A stretch of 9,924 nucleotides of DNA from an uncultured Prevotella sp. (GCA_937907705.1 CALCVP010000049.1:1-9924), one strand, 5' to 3'; shown: positions 1 through 7,545, counted from the first letter of the stretch. Numbers and translations: made by a program. The notes: a model not told the origin generated them from the sequence alone.

Positions 1-660
1 GTAACAAAAGCATTTACTAACCAACTACATAACAGGAACATTCCTTTTCTATTATTAGACTCCTATATGCCCGATTTAAAACCACTCTCGTTTTATGGAC
101 AAGATTCATTCTGTAGTGGCTATTTCGCAGCTAAAATGCTAATGCTTATTGCTTCTAAAGAAACTGAAATTATGCTTATGAAGCAAACCAAGAACGGAAA
201 AGTAGCAAGTAAGCAGCAAGACAATAGAGAGGTAGGTTTCAAACACTATATGCATGATCATTTTCCTGAGGTCAAGATATTAGAACTTGACCTCCCCCTT
301 GATGCTAAACGCAGCAAATATGACCCGATATTGGAACAATTCTTCACACAGCATTCTAATATTCACCATTGTATAACATTATGTTCAAAAGCGCATATCA
401 TAGGAGAATTTTTATTAAGAACTAATAGAAGAGATATTCAGATAATGGGATATGATATGGTAGAACGTAATGCAAAATGCTTACGGTTAGGATCTATTTC
501 TTTTTTAATTGCACAGCATGCATTTATGCAAGGCTATTATTGTGTTGATACACTTTTTAAAGCCATTGTATTAAAGAAAAAAGTAAATCCAGTCAACTAT
601 ATGCCAATTGAATTGCTTTCAAAAGAGAATGTTGACTTCTATAGACGCACACAATTGTAG
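1..660 (+). CDS. LacI-family transcriptional regulator, C-terminal ligand-binding part (5' end outside window)
   Basis: The reading frame is open from base 1 to the TAG at 658-660 (219 codons), so the gene starts upstream and an apparent ATG at 67 is internal. What remains resembles the periplasmic-binding-protein-like effector domain of LacI regulators. An IPFLLLDSYMPDLKPLSFYG stretch is followed by QDSFCSGYFAAKML, as in Bacteroidales LacI proteins, and near the end ISFLIAQHAFMQGYY matches the family's 'I-Q-x-P-x-x-Q-G' region. The DNA-binding helix-turn-helix lies outside the window. Such proteins bind a sugar or sugar acid and release an operator. The same-strand neighbour 69 bp downstream is altronate dehydratase, so a hexuronate-derived effector is a reasonable inference but is not shown. 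No clear operator or promoter is visible in the 661-729 gap, so cotranscription with uxaA is possible. Confidence 0.85.
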   Translation, partial: VTKAFTNQLHNRNIPFLLLDSYMPDLKPLSFYGQDSFCSGYFAAKMLMLIASKETEIMLMKQTKNGKVASKQQDNREVGFKHYMHDHFPEVKILELDLPLDAKRSKYDPILEQFFTQHSNIHHCITLCSKAHIIGEFLLRTNRRDIQIMGYDMVERNAKCLRLGSISFLIAQHAFMQGYYCVDTLFKAIVLKKKVNPVNYMPIELLSKENVDFYRRTQL

Positions 661-729
661 TCTCATCACAAAATTGCATGCACTATATTTTTATACAATC
701 TACATAAACAAAAGACAAATCATAACATT

Positions 730-2226
730 ATGAAACTAACGAAATTTATTAAAATTAATCCTGCAGATTCTGTCGTTGTATGTCTCAAACCCTTCACAAA
801 AGGTGAGACTATAAAGGTGGATAATAAAACTATTACCATACTACAAGATACTCCTGCAGGTCACAAAATTTTATTACAAGACACCCCAGTTGGAATCAAT
901 ATCATCAAATATGGCTATCCTATTGGTCATGCAGTAAAAGATTTAAAGGCAGGACAGTGGGTAAATGAAACAAACCTCAAAACAAATCTTGCAGGAACAC
1001 TTTCTTACGAGTATCATCCAGTAAAGGATGAGTTAAACATACCTAAAACAAATCGCATCTTTAACGGTTATTTAAGAAAAAATGGTGAAGTAGGTATCCG
1101 CAATGAAATATGGATAGTGCCTACCGTAGGATGCGTAAACGGAATAGCTGAAAAATTAGCTAAAATGCTTGAACAAGAAACCCATTTAAAGGGCATTGAC
1201 GCAGTACATGCATGGACCCACAACTATGGTTGTTCCCAACTAAGTGAAGACCATGAGAATACAAGAAAAATATTGCGTGATATTGTTTTGCATCCCAATG
1301 CCGGCGCCGTATTAGTAGTCGGATTAGGATGCGAAAATAACCAGCCTGATAAATTCGAACAATTATTAGGGGATTATGACAAAGAGCGCATAAAGTTTAT
1401 GGTTGTTCAGAATGTTAAAGGCAATGAATTAGAAGAGGGAATGAACATTTTGCGTTCACTCTATAATATTGTCAAAGAGGATAAACGTACTCCACGTCAA
1501 CTTAGCGATTTACATATAGGTTTAAAGTGTGGTGGTAGTGATGGGTTCAGTGGCATAACAGGCAATCCGCTTGAAGGTCAGTTCTCAGACTTCATCGTGG
1601 CTCAAGGTGGCATTTCTGTATTGACAGAAGTTCCAGAAATGTTTGGTGCAGAAACCATATTAATGAATCGTTGCAAAACAAAAGAATTATTTAATCAAAC
1701 AGTATCTTTAATAAACAACTTTAAAGAGTATTTTTTGAGTCATGGTGAACCCGTAGGTGAGAATCCTTCACCTGGAAATAAAAAAGGCGGTATCTCAACA
1801 CTTGAGGACAAAGCATTAGGATGTACCCAAAAATGCGGAAAAGCCCTTGTTAGTGGTGTGTTAGAATACGGAGATCGCTTAAAGACAAAAGGATTAAATC
1901 TTCTCTCTGCACCTGGCAATGATTTAGTTGCATCAACAGCCCTCGCTTCAGCAGGATGTCAAATAGTTTTATTTACAACTGGACGTGGTACTCCATTTGG
2001 TACATTTATCCCAACTATGAAAATTTCTACCAACAGCCAACTCTATAATAACAAGCCGAATTGGATCGACTTTAACGCAGGTGAATTAGTTGAAGGGACT
2101 GACATGCAAACACTCCTTCAGAAATTTATCGATAAAATTATTGCCGTTGCCAATGGAGAAAAAACCAAGAATGAAGAAAATGGTTATCGAGAAATTTCTA
2201 TTTTCAAAAATGGCGTAACACTTTAA
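730..2226 (+). CDS. uxaA: Altronate dehydratase (UxaA family)
   Basis: UxaA dehydrates D-altronate to 2-keto-3-deoxygluconate in the cytoplasmic galacturonate branch of hexuronate breakdown; family members are metal (Fe2+) dependent. The 498-residue length is normal. An N-terminal SAF-type domain (about 10-85) carries PAGHKILL and KYGYPIGHA. The large catalytic part starts at about 112 with GYLRKNGEVGIRNEIWIVPT and contains HNYGCSQ (164-170), LGCENNQ (199-205), LKCGGSDGFSGITGNP (265-280), EKALGC-type (359-365) and TTGRGTPFG (416-424), all characteristic of UxaA/GarD enzymes. Conserved cysteines are at 135, 168, 201, 267, 365 and 369. A short peptide, LQDTP, occurs twice in the SAF domain (38-42 and 49-53). 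The ATG at 730 gives the expected N-terminus; no Shine-Dalgarno is visible. It follows a LacI-type regulator gene and is closed by a strong terminator. Confidence 0.95.
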   Translation: MKLTKFIKINPADSVVVCLKPFTKGETIKVDNKTITILQDTPAGHKILLQDTPVGINIIKYGYPIGHAVKDLKAGQWVNETNLKTNLAGTLSYEYHPVKDELNIPKTNRIFNGYLRKNGEVGIRNEIWIVPTVGCVNGIAEKLAKMLEQETHLKGIDAVHAWTHNYGCSQLSEDHENTRKILRDIVLHPNAGAVLVVGLGCENNQPDKFEQLLGDYDKERIKFMVVQNVKGNELEEGMNILRSLYNIVKEDKRTPRQLSDLHIGLKCGGSDGFSGITGNPLEGQFSDFIVAQGGISVLTEVPEMFGAETILMNRCKTKELFNQTVSLINNFKEYFLSHGEPVGENPSPGNKKGGISTLEDKALGCTQKCGKALVSGVLEYGDRLKTKGLNLLSAPGNDLVASTALASAGCQIVLFTTGRGTPFGTFIPTMKISTNSQLYNNKPNWIDFNAGELVEGTDMQTLLQKFIDKIIAVANGEKTKNEENGYREISIFKNGVTL

Positions 2227-2274
2227 TTAAATATTGCAATTAAAGTGCAAACAAATTAACATATAGCCTTCGTT

Positions 2275-2330
2275 TAAATCTGCAAGCTTGTTATTACGCA
2301 TAATAACAAGCTTGCAGATTTATTATTTTT
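2275..2330 (+). terminator. Strong Rho-independent terminator after uxaA
   Basis: A perfect 22-bp stem (2275-2296 with 2301-2322) closes on a 4-nt loop, CGCA, and is followed directly by TTATTTTT (2323-2330). It starts 49 nt after the uxaA stop, between the convergent genes uxaA (+) and ttcA (-). The T-run is on the + strand side. On the - strand the stem is followed by AAACG, so termination from ttcA would be less efficient. Confidence 0.9.
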
Positions 2331-2432
2331 GAACATTAACAATACGACTTCGACTCTATGCAGCAAATGATTTAATTTGTATATCAATATCTTTACACCC
2401 GCCATAGAAGAGTTTTGAATTTACATTACTTC

Positions 2433-3164
2433 CTATTCAATCAACTTATTTGCCGTTTCCAAAGCATTCCAAACAGAATAACGTGCATCTGGTGCCATTT
2501 GTTCTATTTTAGAAAATATATGGTGTACATCTGAGCGATGAGAGCTATTTTCATACGGACACAATTTCTTCTGCTTCTTATAGCCATTATTGTCTGCATA
2601 ATGTTTTAAATCAATTTCATGTTCCAAGCACAATGGTCTTATAATACTAAGAGGCATTTTTCTCATTTTTAATTTTACTGGCATTGTAGAAAAACTACCT
2701 TGAAAATATAAATTCATCATTGTTGTATGAATAATATCATCCATATGATGCCCTAAAGCAATCTTATTACAACCTAATTCTTGAGCCTTTAAAAACAATT
2801 GCTTACGCCTATTCCAAGAGCATAAAAAGCAAGGTGATTTTCTGCCATCTGTTGATGAATCAAAAGAAGTCGTTTGAAGATGAAATTTTATTCCTCTGCT
2901 TTCTGTAAAGGTCTTCAAATAAGTAATGTCAGACTCGTATTTTATATTTTCCATTCTTATGTGTAAAGCGTCTACGAAAAACTTAGGCCTATGTATTTTT
3001 AGTTTTTTTCCTAAAAGATCTATCAGACAAAGAGAATCTTTTCCCCCAGAAAGACCAACTAATAAATGGTCGCCCTCTTCTATAAGAGCATATTCCTTAA
3101 TAGCTTTTTGAAAACGAGATAATATTTTTTTTTCAAGTTTTTGACTTTCTGATAATAATGGCAT
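2433..3164 (-). CDS. ttcA: tRNA 2-thiocytidine(32) synthetase, TtcA-like PP-loop ATPase
   Basis: TtcA thiolates cytidine 32 in the anticodon loop of some tRNAs, activating the base with ATP and using an Fe-S cluster. In this 243-residue protein the ATP-binding PP-loop SGGKDS is at 39-44. The CxxC pair is in PCFLCSWNRR (C112, C115), and a third cysteine lies at C202 in KLCPYENS, matching the three-Cys cluster plan of TtcA. GHHMDDIIHTTMMNL (138-152) is the family's second nucleotide-site region. It is shorter than the roughly 310-residue E. coli protein. The CxxC pair and the C202 motif favour TtcA over TilS and other PP-loop enzymes, though substrate specificity is inferred. The ATG at 3164 is preceded by AT-rich DNA without a clear Bacteroides-type promoter. 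A 194-bp gap separates it from nth on the same strand, so it may be an independent unit or the operon's tail. Confidence 0.85.
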   Translation of the reverse strand: MPLLSESQKLEKKILSRFQKAIKEYALIEEGDHLLVGLSGGKDSLCLIDLLGKKLKIHRPKFFVDALHIRMENIKYESDITYLKTFTESRGIKFHLQTTSFDSSTDGRKSPCFLCSWNRRKQLFLKAQELGCNKIALGHHMDDIIHTTMMNLYFQGSFSTMPVKLKMRKMPLSIIRPLCLEHEIDLKHYADNNGYKKQKKLCPYENSSHRSDVHHIFSKIEQMAPDARYSVWNALETANKLIE

Positions 3165-3358
3165 AATCTTTATAAATTATTAAAAGCTAAATATAAAAAT
3201 AATAAATAGGCGTTTAAACTTACTTTAGAGAAATACTCTTTTATACATAATGGCAAATTCAATCGCATTCTTAAACTATTGTATTTTATACTTGTCAAGA
3301 TACAGGTTTCATCCTTTAGAAATAGTATCAAAGCCATACACTTTTGCAGCTGTATTTT

Positions 3359-4009
3359 TTATTCCAACTTAGAACCTTTTATTTTCTTAGGACAGAAAAA
3401 ATCAAATGGACATTTTTCACAATGAGGCTTTCTACTTTTGCAAATATATCTACCATGCAAGAGTAACCAATGATGAGCTTTTGCAGCATACCCTTTAGGA
3501 ATGAAACGAAGTAACTCTTGCTCTACTTTCAAAGGCGTATTAGCATACACACTTACTAAACCTAATCTATGACTAACTCTATAAACATGTGTGTCTACTG
3601 CTATAGTCTCTTTTCCAAAGGCCACAGCTTGAATAACATTCGCTGTTTTACGCCCTACTCCAGGAAGTTTCAATAGTTCATCAAATTTATCAGGAACTTT
3701 GCCTTGATAATTATTGTCTAATATTGCAGCCATTTTAACCAAATGACAAGCCTTAGCATTAGGATAAGATATACTTTTAATGTAATCATAAACTTCCGCT
3801 GGATCGGCTTTAGCCAAAGTATGAGCATCCGGATAGCGCTCAAATAGCAAAGGCGTTACCTGATTTACCCGTTTGTCCGTACATTGAGCACTCAATATAA
3901 CAGCAACCAATAAATGAAAGTCACTACCAAATTGGAGTTCGGTAGTGACCATAGGCATTTTCTTTTCAAAGTAATCAATAATATATTGATATCTCTCGAT
4001 TTTATTCAT
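3359..4009 (-). CDS. nth: Endonuclease III, DNA glycosylase/AP lyase
   Basis: Nth removes oxidised pyrimidines and cleaves the abasic site in base-excision repair. Counting from the ATG at 4009 (216 aa), the helix-hairpin-helix LPGVGRKTA spans 115-123 with the catalytic lysine at 121. The catalytic aspartate is D139 in VDTHVYRVSHRLGL. The C-terminal [4Fe-4S] loop has cysteines at 190, 197, 200 and 206 (C-x6-C-x2-C-x5-C). These positions sit within one to three residues of E. coli Nth (K120, D138), which favours this start over an in-frame ATG 39 nt upstream (4048) lying inside the preceding gene. The chosen ATG overlaps the DUF5606 stop as ATGAATAA (8 nt), suggesting translational coupling. 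A 9-bp inverted repeat lies at codons 21-30. All key residues are present. Confidence 0.95.
   Translation of the reverse strand: MNKIERYQYIIDYFEKKMPMVTTELQFGSDFHLLVAVILSAQCTDKRVNQVTPLLFERYPDAHTLAKADPAEVYDYIKSISYPNAKACHLVKMAAILDNNYQGKVPDKFDELLKLPGVGRKTANVIQAVAFGKETIAVDTHVYRVSHRLGLVSVYANTPLKVEQELLRFIPKGYAAKAHHWLLLHGRYICKSRKPHCEKCPFDFFCPKKIKGSKLE
3920..3949 (-). other. Inverted repeat inside the 5' part of nth
   Basis: In the nth transcript a perfect 9-bp stem (3949-3941 with 3928-3920) closes on a 12-nt loop and is followed by TTTCATTTATT. It lies at codons 21-30. It resembles a weak attenuator or terminator, but the loop is long and the T-tract interrupted. It may simply be coding sequence. 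Confidence 0.3.
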
Positions 4010-4433
4010 CTTTTTTATTAACGGCAGTCCCGCCCTCGGCATCAACAAAATCTGTTATACCATTCTCTACCAATATATTATACCACTGAAATAATTTTTT
4101 TATATCACTATCATGTACACGATCACGATCAAAATCAGGAAGTACCTCTGCAAAATAATCCCTTAATTCTTTTGAACTACATTTTTTGTAATTGATGGAT
4201 ACAACTTTTCCATCTTCTTTTTTACACAATGCATCAAAAACCTTCATCAATGGCACATCGTCTTTATCTGTATACATAGCTATATCATTAAGACTTGTAA
4301 CTCTGTCACTTGCAAAAACAGGAATTCTCTTATGTGAAGAATCTACCATCTCCACAATAAGATTCATTTTACCTCTTGACACGAGTTCATAAAGTCCTGG
4401 TTTTCCAGAAATAGAAAGAATTGTCTGTTTCAT
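4002..4433 (-). CDS. DUF5606 domain protein (conserved Bacteroidota protein of unknown function)
   Basis: This 143-residue soluble protein starts MKQTILSISGKPGLYELVSR, the signature of the DUF5606 family known mainly from Bacteroidota. The N-terminal part (about 1-55) is a small beta-rich domain with GLYELVSRGKMNLIVEM and RIPVFASDRVTSLNDIAMYT. The C-terminal part (about 58-130) looks helical and contains LRDYFAEVLPDFDRDRVHDSDIKK in two stretches, then WYNILVENGI. No catalytic motif, membrane segment or signal peptide is visible, and the function is unknown. The gene begins 20 nt after coaE and overlaps nth by 8 nt, so it is very probably translated from the nusB-to-nth transcript. The position next to coaE is one I know from related genomes, while the coupling to nth may be more restricted. 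Confidence 0.85.
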   Translation of the reverse strand: MKQTILSISGKPGLYELVSRGKMNLIVEMVDSSHKRIPVFASDRVTSLNDIAMYTDKDDVPLMKVFDALCKKEDGKVVSINYKKCSSKELRDYFAEVLPDFDRDRVHDSDIKKLFQWYNILVENGITDFVDAEGGTAVNKKDE

Positions 4434-4453
4434 ACTCTAATAATTTATTTTAT

Positions 4454-5038
4454 TTAGCTATTAAATTTATTGTTTCCTATAATATTTATCTGATTTAATA
4501 TATAATCAATTTGATTTTCAATTTCATGTTTTCCATCATTAATGATTTCAAAATCACTATTTTTCAAAATATCCGATTGAGACATCTGACAATATATCCA
4601 TTCTTTCGCTCTTGCCGAAGATACATGATCACGCTGTACAATTCTATTTATACGCAAATCTAATGGAGCCGTCACACAAATAGCCTTATCAACAAGCTTG
4701 TTAAAACCACTTGTATACAATATGGCACATTCCATCCATTGACAGCCTGACGATAAGAAATCAGTCGCTACCACAGGATGAACAATTCGATTAACTTGTT
4801 CAGCATTACTTTTAGAAGCCAATATATAATCAGCAAGAATAGCCTTATTCAGATTTTTGCCAATATAGACATCTTTCCCAACAAGTTTTGTCAATTGAAA
4901 ACGCACATCTATATTATTAGTTATAATGCGTTTAGCTGCAGTATCACAATCATAAATATTTATACCACGTTGTCGTAACAAGCCACAAACATAACTTTTT
5001 CCACTTCCTATAGAACCTGTTATAGCAATTTTCAACAT
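4454..5038 (-). CDS. coaE: Dephospho-CoA kinase
   Basis: CoaE phosphorylates the 3'-hydroxyl of the ribose of dephospho-CoA, the last step of coenzyme A synthesis. From the ATG at 5038 the protein has 194 residues, near the usual 200. The P-loop GSIGSGKS is at 8-15. YDCDTAAK gives the conserved aspartates D30 and D32. The VHPVV motif is at 86-90, and a C-terminal NDG follows the R-rich lid region (RINRIVQRD). The segment AILYTSGF (105-112) corresponds to the family's LLFE-type motif, but Thr109 stands where an acidic residue is usual. A TTG at 5056 would add six residues and overlap ybbR. The ATG is preferred because the P-loop then sits at the normal distance and the gap to the ybbR-like stop is 4 nt, the same as the yajC/ybbR gap. 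Confidence 0.93.
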   Translation of the reverse strand: MLKIAITGSIGSGKSYVCGLLRQRGINIYDCDTAAKRIITNNIDVRFQLTKLVGKDVYIGKNLNKAILADYILASKSNAEQVNRIVHPVVATDFLSSGCQWMECAILYTSGFNKLVDKAICVTAPLDLRINRIVQRDHVSSARAKEWIYCQMSQSDILKNSDFEIINDGKHEIENQIDYILNQINIIGNNKFNS

Positions 5039-5042
5039 TATT

Positions 5043-6026
5043 TTATTGCTCTTCAATTAAATAATCAACTTGATTTACTCCTATATGCGCATTTCTAACA
5101 CCATGAGGAACAGACCTTAAATAGAGATTGCATTTTTCAGCAGGATGAGCTATCAATTCATTATAATCTACAACAACTTTAAAACTTTCTGGATGGATTG
5201 TTCTAAACATACTTGCCCCTACTATAAAACTCACTCGTACCCGCGAAGGGAATGTACGCAATATTTTACCTGTAGGCATATTTATTGCAGTAATAGGCAC
5301 ATCAAAACCTTCTTCTGTAAGAATATCTGGATAAACAGACACATGAACAGATGCAGGAACATATTTAACGGCTTTAATTTTTTCTAATTGTATATTTTCA
5401 TTTAAAGTATCTATAAGGTTATAAATGTGCAATCTGCGAGTATATACCTCTTTAATGCTATCAAGTATATTTTTCTGAGCATAAATTATTACAGAATCAG
5501 GATTAAATGATATCTTCGATAAATAATAACTCTGCCCTGGTAAAATACGTCCTTGAAGGCGTACAGGCACTTTCTTGCATAACCCATAATTAAAAAAGAA
5601 TTCATATTTGTCGGGCTTTATGCTTACAATACGAGAAGAACTAAAAAGCTGATTATAAATCAGTTTTTGCATCTCAGCTAAAGGCACTATACCATATCCA
5701 CTTTTCCGTGCATAGTTTTTAAAGTTTATTTTTACTTGATGGAGTTTATCGCCATACAAATAAGTCATTAATGAGTAACCTTTATCCCTAATAGTTACTT
5801 TTATATTCGTCACAGTATCACTGTTAAGGACGACATTCTTAGGTATATCTACAACGCGAAATGATATTTCCATCTCACGCTCGTAGCTTTCATTCAATGT
5901 CATTAACAACCAAAATGTACCACTAAGCGCAAAGAAAAATAAAAAAATCAGAAACTCCCTGTTCACTGAACTGAAAAAGAAGTTCCTGACAAGTTTTAAT
6001 ATACGATACACTCGTAAGTCGTTCAT
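5043..6026 (-). CDS. YbbR-like domain membrane-anchored protein
   Basis: This 327-residue protein has a short, basic N-terminal cytoplasmic stretch and one hydrophobic segment at about 24-43 (FLIFLFFFALSGTFWLLMTL). A long extracytoplasmic part follows, made of repeated beta-rich YbbR-like segments (for example FRVVDIPKNVVL, VPVRLQGRILPGQSYYLSK and VPITAINMP). In Firmicutes the YbbR relative CdaR regulates the cyclic-di-AMP synthase CdaA. In Bacteroidota the role is not established, and no diadenylate cyclase gene is adjacent here. It sits between yajC and coaE with 4-nt gaps on both sides, so it is clearly in the same operon. The family call rests on topology, length and gene position more than on a single motif. 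Confidence 0.82.
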   Translation of the reverse strand: MNDLRVYRILKLVRNFFFSSVNREFLIFLFFFALSGTFWLLMTLNESYEREMEISFRVVDIPKNVVLNSDTVTNIKVTIRDKGYSLMTYLYGDKLHQVKINFKNYARKSGYGIVPLAEMQKLIYNQLFSSSRIVSIKPDKYEFFFNYGLCKKVPVRLQGRILPGQSYYLSKISFNPDSVIIYAQKNILDSIKEVYTRRLHIYNLIDTLNENIQLEKIKAVKYVPASVHVSVYPDILTEEGFDVPITAINMPTGKILRTFPSRVRVSFIVGASMFRTIHPESFKVVVDYNELIAHPAEKCNLYLRSVPHGVRNAHIGVNQVDYLIEEQ

Positions 6027-6030
6027 TTAT

Positions 6031-6357
6031 TTATTTTGTTTGCCCTACAGTTGTTGAAGTAACATCTGCAAACACATAACCTTTATCTACACGAATAACT
6101 ACATCCTTTGCTATTTCAACATCTATCACATTTGTTGTCAAATCGATTTTCTTTACGATGCCATAAATACCACCTCCTGTAACAACCTTTGCGCCTTCTT
6201 GAAGAGAATTTTGGAAATTACGTATTTCTTTTTGTTTCTTCTGCTGTGGACGAATCATGAAGAACCACATAATAGCAAAAATAGCTACCATCATTATAAT
6301 GAAACTCATGCCTCCACCTTGTTGAGATTGGGCTGCCAAAAACATTGATAAATTCAT
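6031..6357 (-). CDS. yajC: Preprotein translocase accessory subunit YajC
   Basis: YajC is a small single-pass inner-membrane protein that associates with SecDF and the SecYEG translocon. The protein has 108 residues, the normal size. A Gly/Gln-rich N-terminus precedes the transmembrane segment (about 17-35, SFIIMMVAIFAIMWFFM). Next comes the diagnostic RPQQKKQKE (36-44), then a soluble domain with LQEGAKVVTGGGIYGIV (52-68), which is the canonical YajC signature. The gene begins 99 nt after nusB without a visible promoter between them and ends 4 nt before the ybbR-like gene, so it is probably cotranscribed with both. Confidence 0.95.
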   Translation of the reverse strand: MNLSMFLAAQSQQGGGMSFIIMMVAIFAIMWFFMIRPQQKKQKEIRNFQNSLQEGAKVVTGGGIYGIVKKIDLTTNVIDVEIAKDVVIRVDKGYVFADVTSTTVGQTK

Positions 6358-6422
6358 TGTTCTTTAAATTTTAGTTAAAATAATTTTTATAGTAAAATGA
6401 GTGTATAATACGAACAATATCT

Positions 6423-6444
6423 ATTATAAATGATTATTATAAAT
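6423..6444. repeat. Short direct repeat in the nusB-yajC gap
   Basis: ATTATAAAT occurs twice (6423-6431 and 6436-6444), separated by GATT, in the 99-bp AT-rich gap. It could be a binding site, but the base composition makes chance likely. No promoter or terminator is apparent in this gap. Confidence 0.3.
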
Positions 6445-6456
6445 TCATCAATAAAA

Positions 6457-7434
6457 TCATTCTCTATTATTCATATTTTCTACTCTATTATCCTTTCTAC
6501 GTTTATTAGCTATAGGCTTCAATAAAATATTAGAGTCTACCAAATAACGAGCTATACCATCTAACATACCATTAATATATGCGCTACTTTTGGGCGTACT
6601 ATAAACTTTTGCTAAATCTACGTATTCATTAATAGTAACACTAATCGGAATATTAGGAAATGTCAGCATTTCAGCTATGGCAATTTGCATGATAACAACA
6701 TCCATATAAGCTAATCGAGAAAAATCCCAATTACGAGAAGTTTCACTCATATAATGCTGATATTGATTAGCATTCAAGATGGTTGAACGAAACAATTTAC
6801 AGGCAAAATCTTTATCTTCTTCATCTTTATATTCAGGTAATAATGGTTGTCTGGCACCATTGCTTTCTTCAAAACGCTTAATTGTCTTTAATACAAATGT
6901 ATCAACGATTTCTTTATCGTCATTCCAATATAAGCTCTTTTCCTCCAACAAGGCATCTAAATCGTCATTATCAGCGATCAGAGTCTTGTATAATTTGCGC
7001 CACAACTCCCGATCTGCCTCATAAGAAGTTTCTTTTTCAGCAATATAATCTGTATAGATTTCACTTTGAACGATCTGTCTATAAAGTTTTCTGACAAATT
7101 CTATATCATCTCCCCAAGACTGCTTCTGATTTTCTGCAAATTCCTTCAATTGAGTATTTTCTTCCAATTGCAAAGCGAATTTATTGTCTACGAACTTTGA
7201 AGAAGGCATACTATTACCCTCCCTCAATGCTTTAGCACATTCTGTTTCATAAAACACTCTTGCTTCTTTAGAAACTTCAACAATAAGTTGTAAAAGATAA
7301 TTATAAAGATGATAGGCTTTGGAAAGGCTAAAAAGTAATTCCTTTTCTGCTACATCAATGTTATGATTACCATTCTGATAGTATGCGTAGGTTAACTGAA
7401 CTATCTTTATCCTTATTAATTCTCTATTAATCAT
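6457..7434 (-). CDS. nusB: Transcription antitermination factor NusB, long Bacteroidota form
   Basis: NusB joins NusE (S10) on boxA RNA to form the antitermination complex used in rRNA transcription. The 325-residue protein begins with RELIRIKIVQLTYAYYQ (4-20), the usual NusB opening helix. The canonical C-terminal NusB signature is at about 235-298: NWDFSRLAYMDVVIMQIAIAE, then ISVTINEYVDLAKVYS and SSAYINGMLDGIARYL. The intervening region (about 60-230) is helical, charged and absent from the 139-residue E. coli NusB, so the domain is effectively split or expanded, as in other Bacteroidota. The C-terminus is basic (KPIANKRRKDNR). It is the first gene of the leftward operon and has a good candidate promoter at 7478-7509. 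Family identity is secure; any extra function of the insert is unknown. Confidence 0.93.
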   Translation of the reverse strand: MINRELIRIKIVQLTYAYYQNGNHNIDVAEKELLFSLSKAYHLYNYLLQLIVEVSKEARVFYETECAKALREGNSMPSSKFVDNKFALQLEENTQLKEFAENQKQSWGDDIEFVRKLYRQIVQSEIYTDYIAEKETSYEADRELWRKLYKTLIADNDDLDALLEEKSLYWNDDKEIVDTFVLKTIKRFEESNGARQPLLPEYKDEEDKDFACKLFRSTILNANQYQHYMSETSRNWDFSRLAYMDVVIMQIAIAEMLTFPNIPISVTINEYVDLAKVYSTPKSSAYINGMLDGIARYLVDSNILLKPIANKRRKDNRVENMNNRE

Positions 7435-7477
7435 CTATTTTTATACGTGTGTTAAATTCACAATAGTTTTTACATTG

Positions 7478-7509
7478 CAAAAGTAGATAAAAAAACATAT
7501 ACTTGCAAG
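7478..7509 (-). promoter_or_regulatory. Bacteroides-type promoter for the nusB operon
   Basis: On the - strand TACTTTTG (7485-7478) matches the -7 consensus TAnnTTTG exactly. A partial -33 element CTTG (7509-7506) lies 20 nt upstream. The predicted start is near 7470, giving a leader of about 35 nt before the nusB ATG. The -33 element overlaps a small inverted repeat (ACTTG at 7501-7505, CAAGT at 7514-7518). Confidence 0.65.
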
Positions 7510-7545
7510 AAAACAAGTGCTTTTTGTGTGTTTTTACCCCTAATA

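Noticed and set aside
3296..3333. Possible ttcA promoter (TATCTTG with CTTTG upstream on the - strand)
   Set aside because: The spacing is 26 nt instead of 19-21 and the -7 element is incomplete.
4010..4048. N-terminal extension of Nth from the ATG at 4048
   Set aside because: It would add 13 residues inside DUF5606, with no match to the family. The ATG at 4009 puts K121 and D139 at the usual Nth positions.
4691..4702. 12-bp palindrome AACAAGCTTGTT in coaE, similar to part of the uxaA terminator stem
   Set aside because: It lies in conserved coding sequence (NKLVD), has no loop or T-run, and the shared AACAAGCTTG is short enough to be coincidence.
5039..5056. TTG start for CoaE at 5056
   Set aside because: It overlaps the end of the ybbR-like gene and pushes the P-loop away from the N-terminus. 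The ATG at 5038 gives the normal arrangement and a 4-nt gap.
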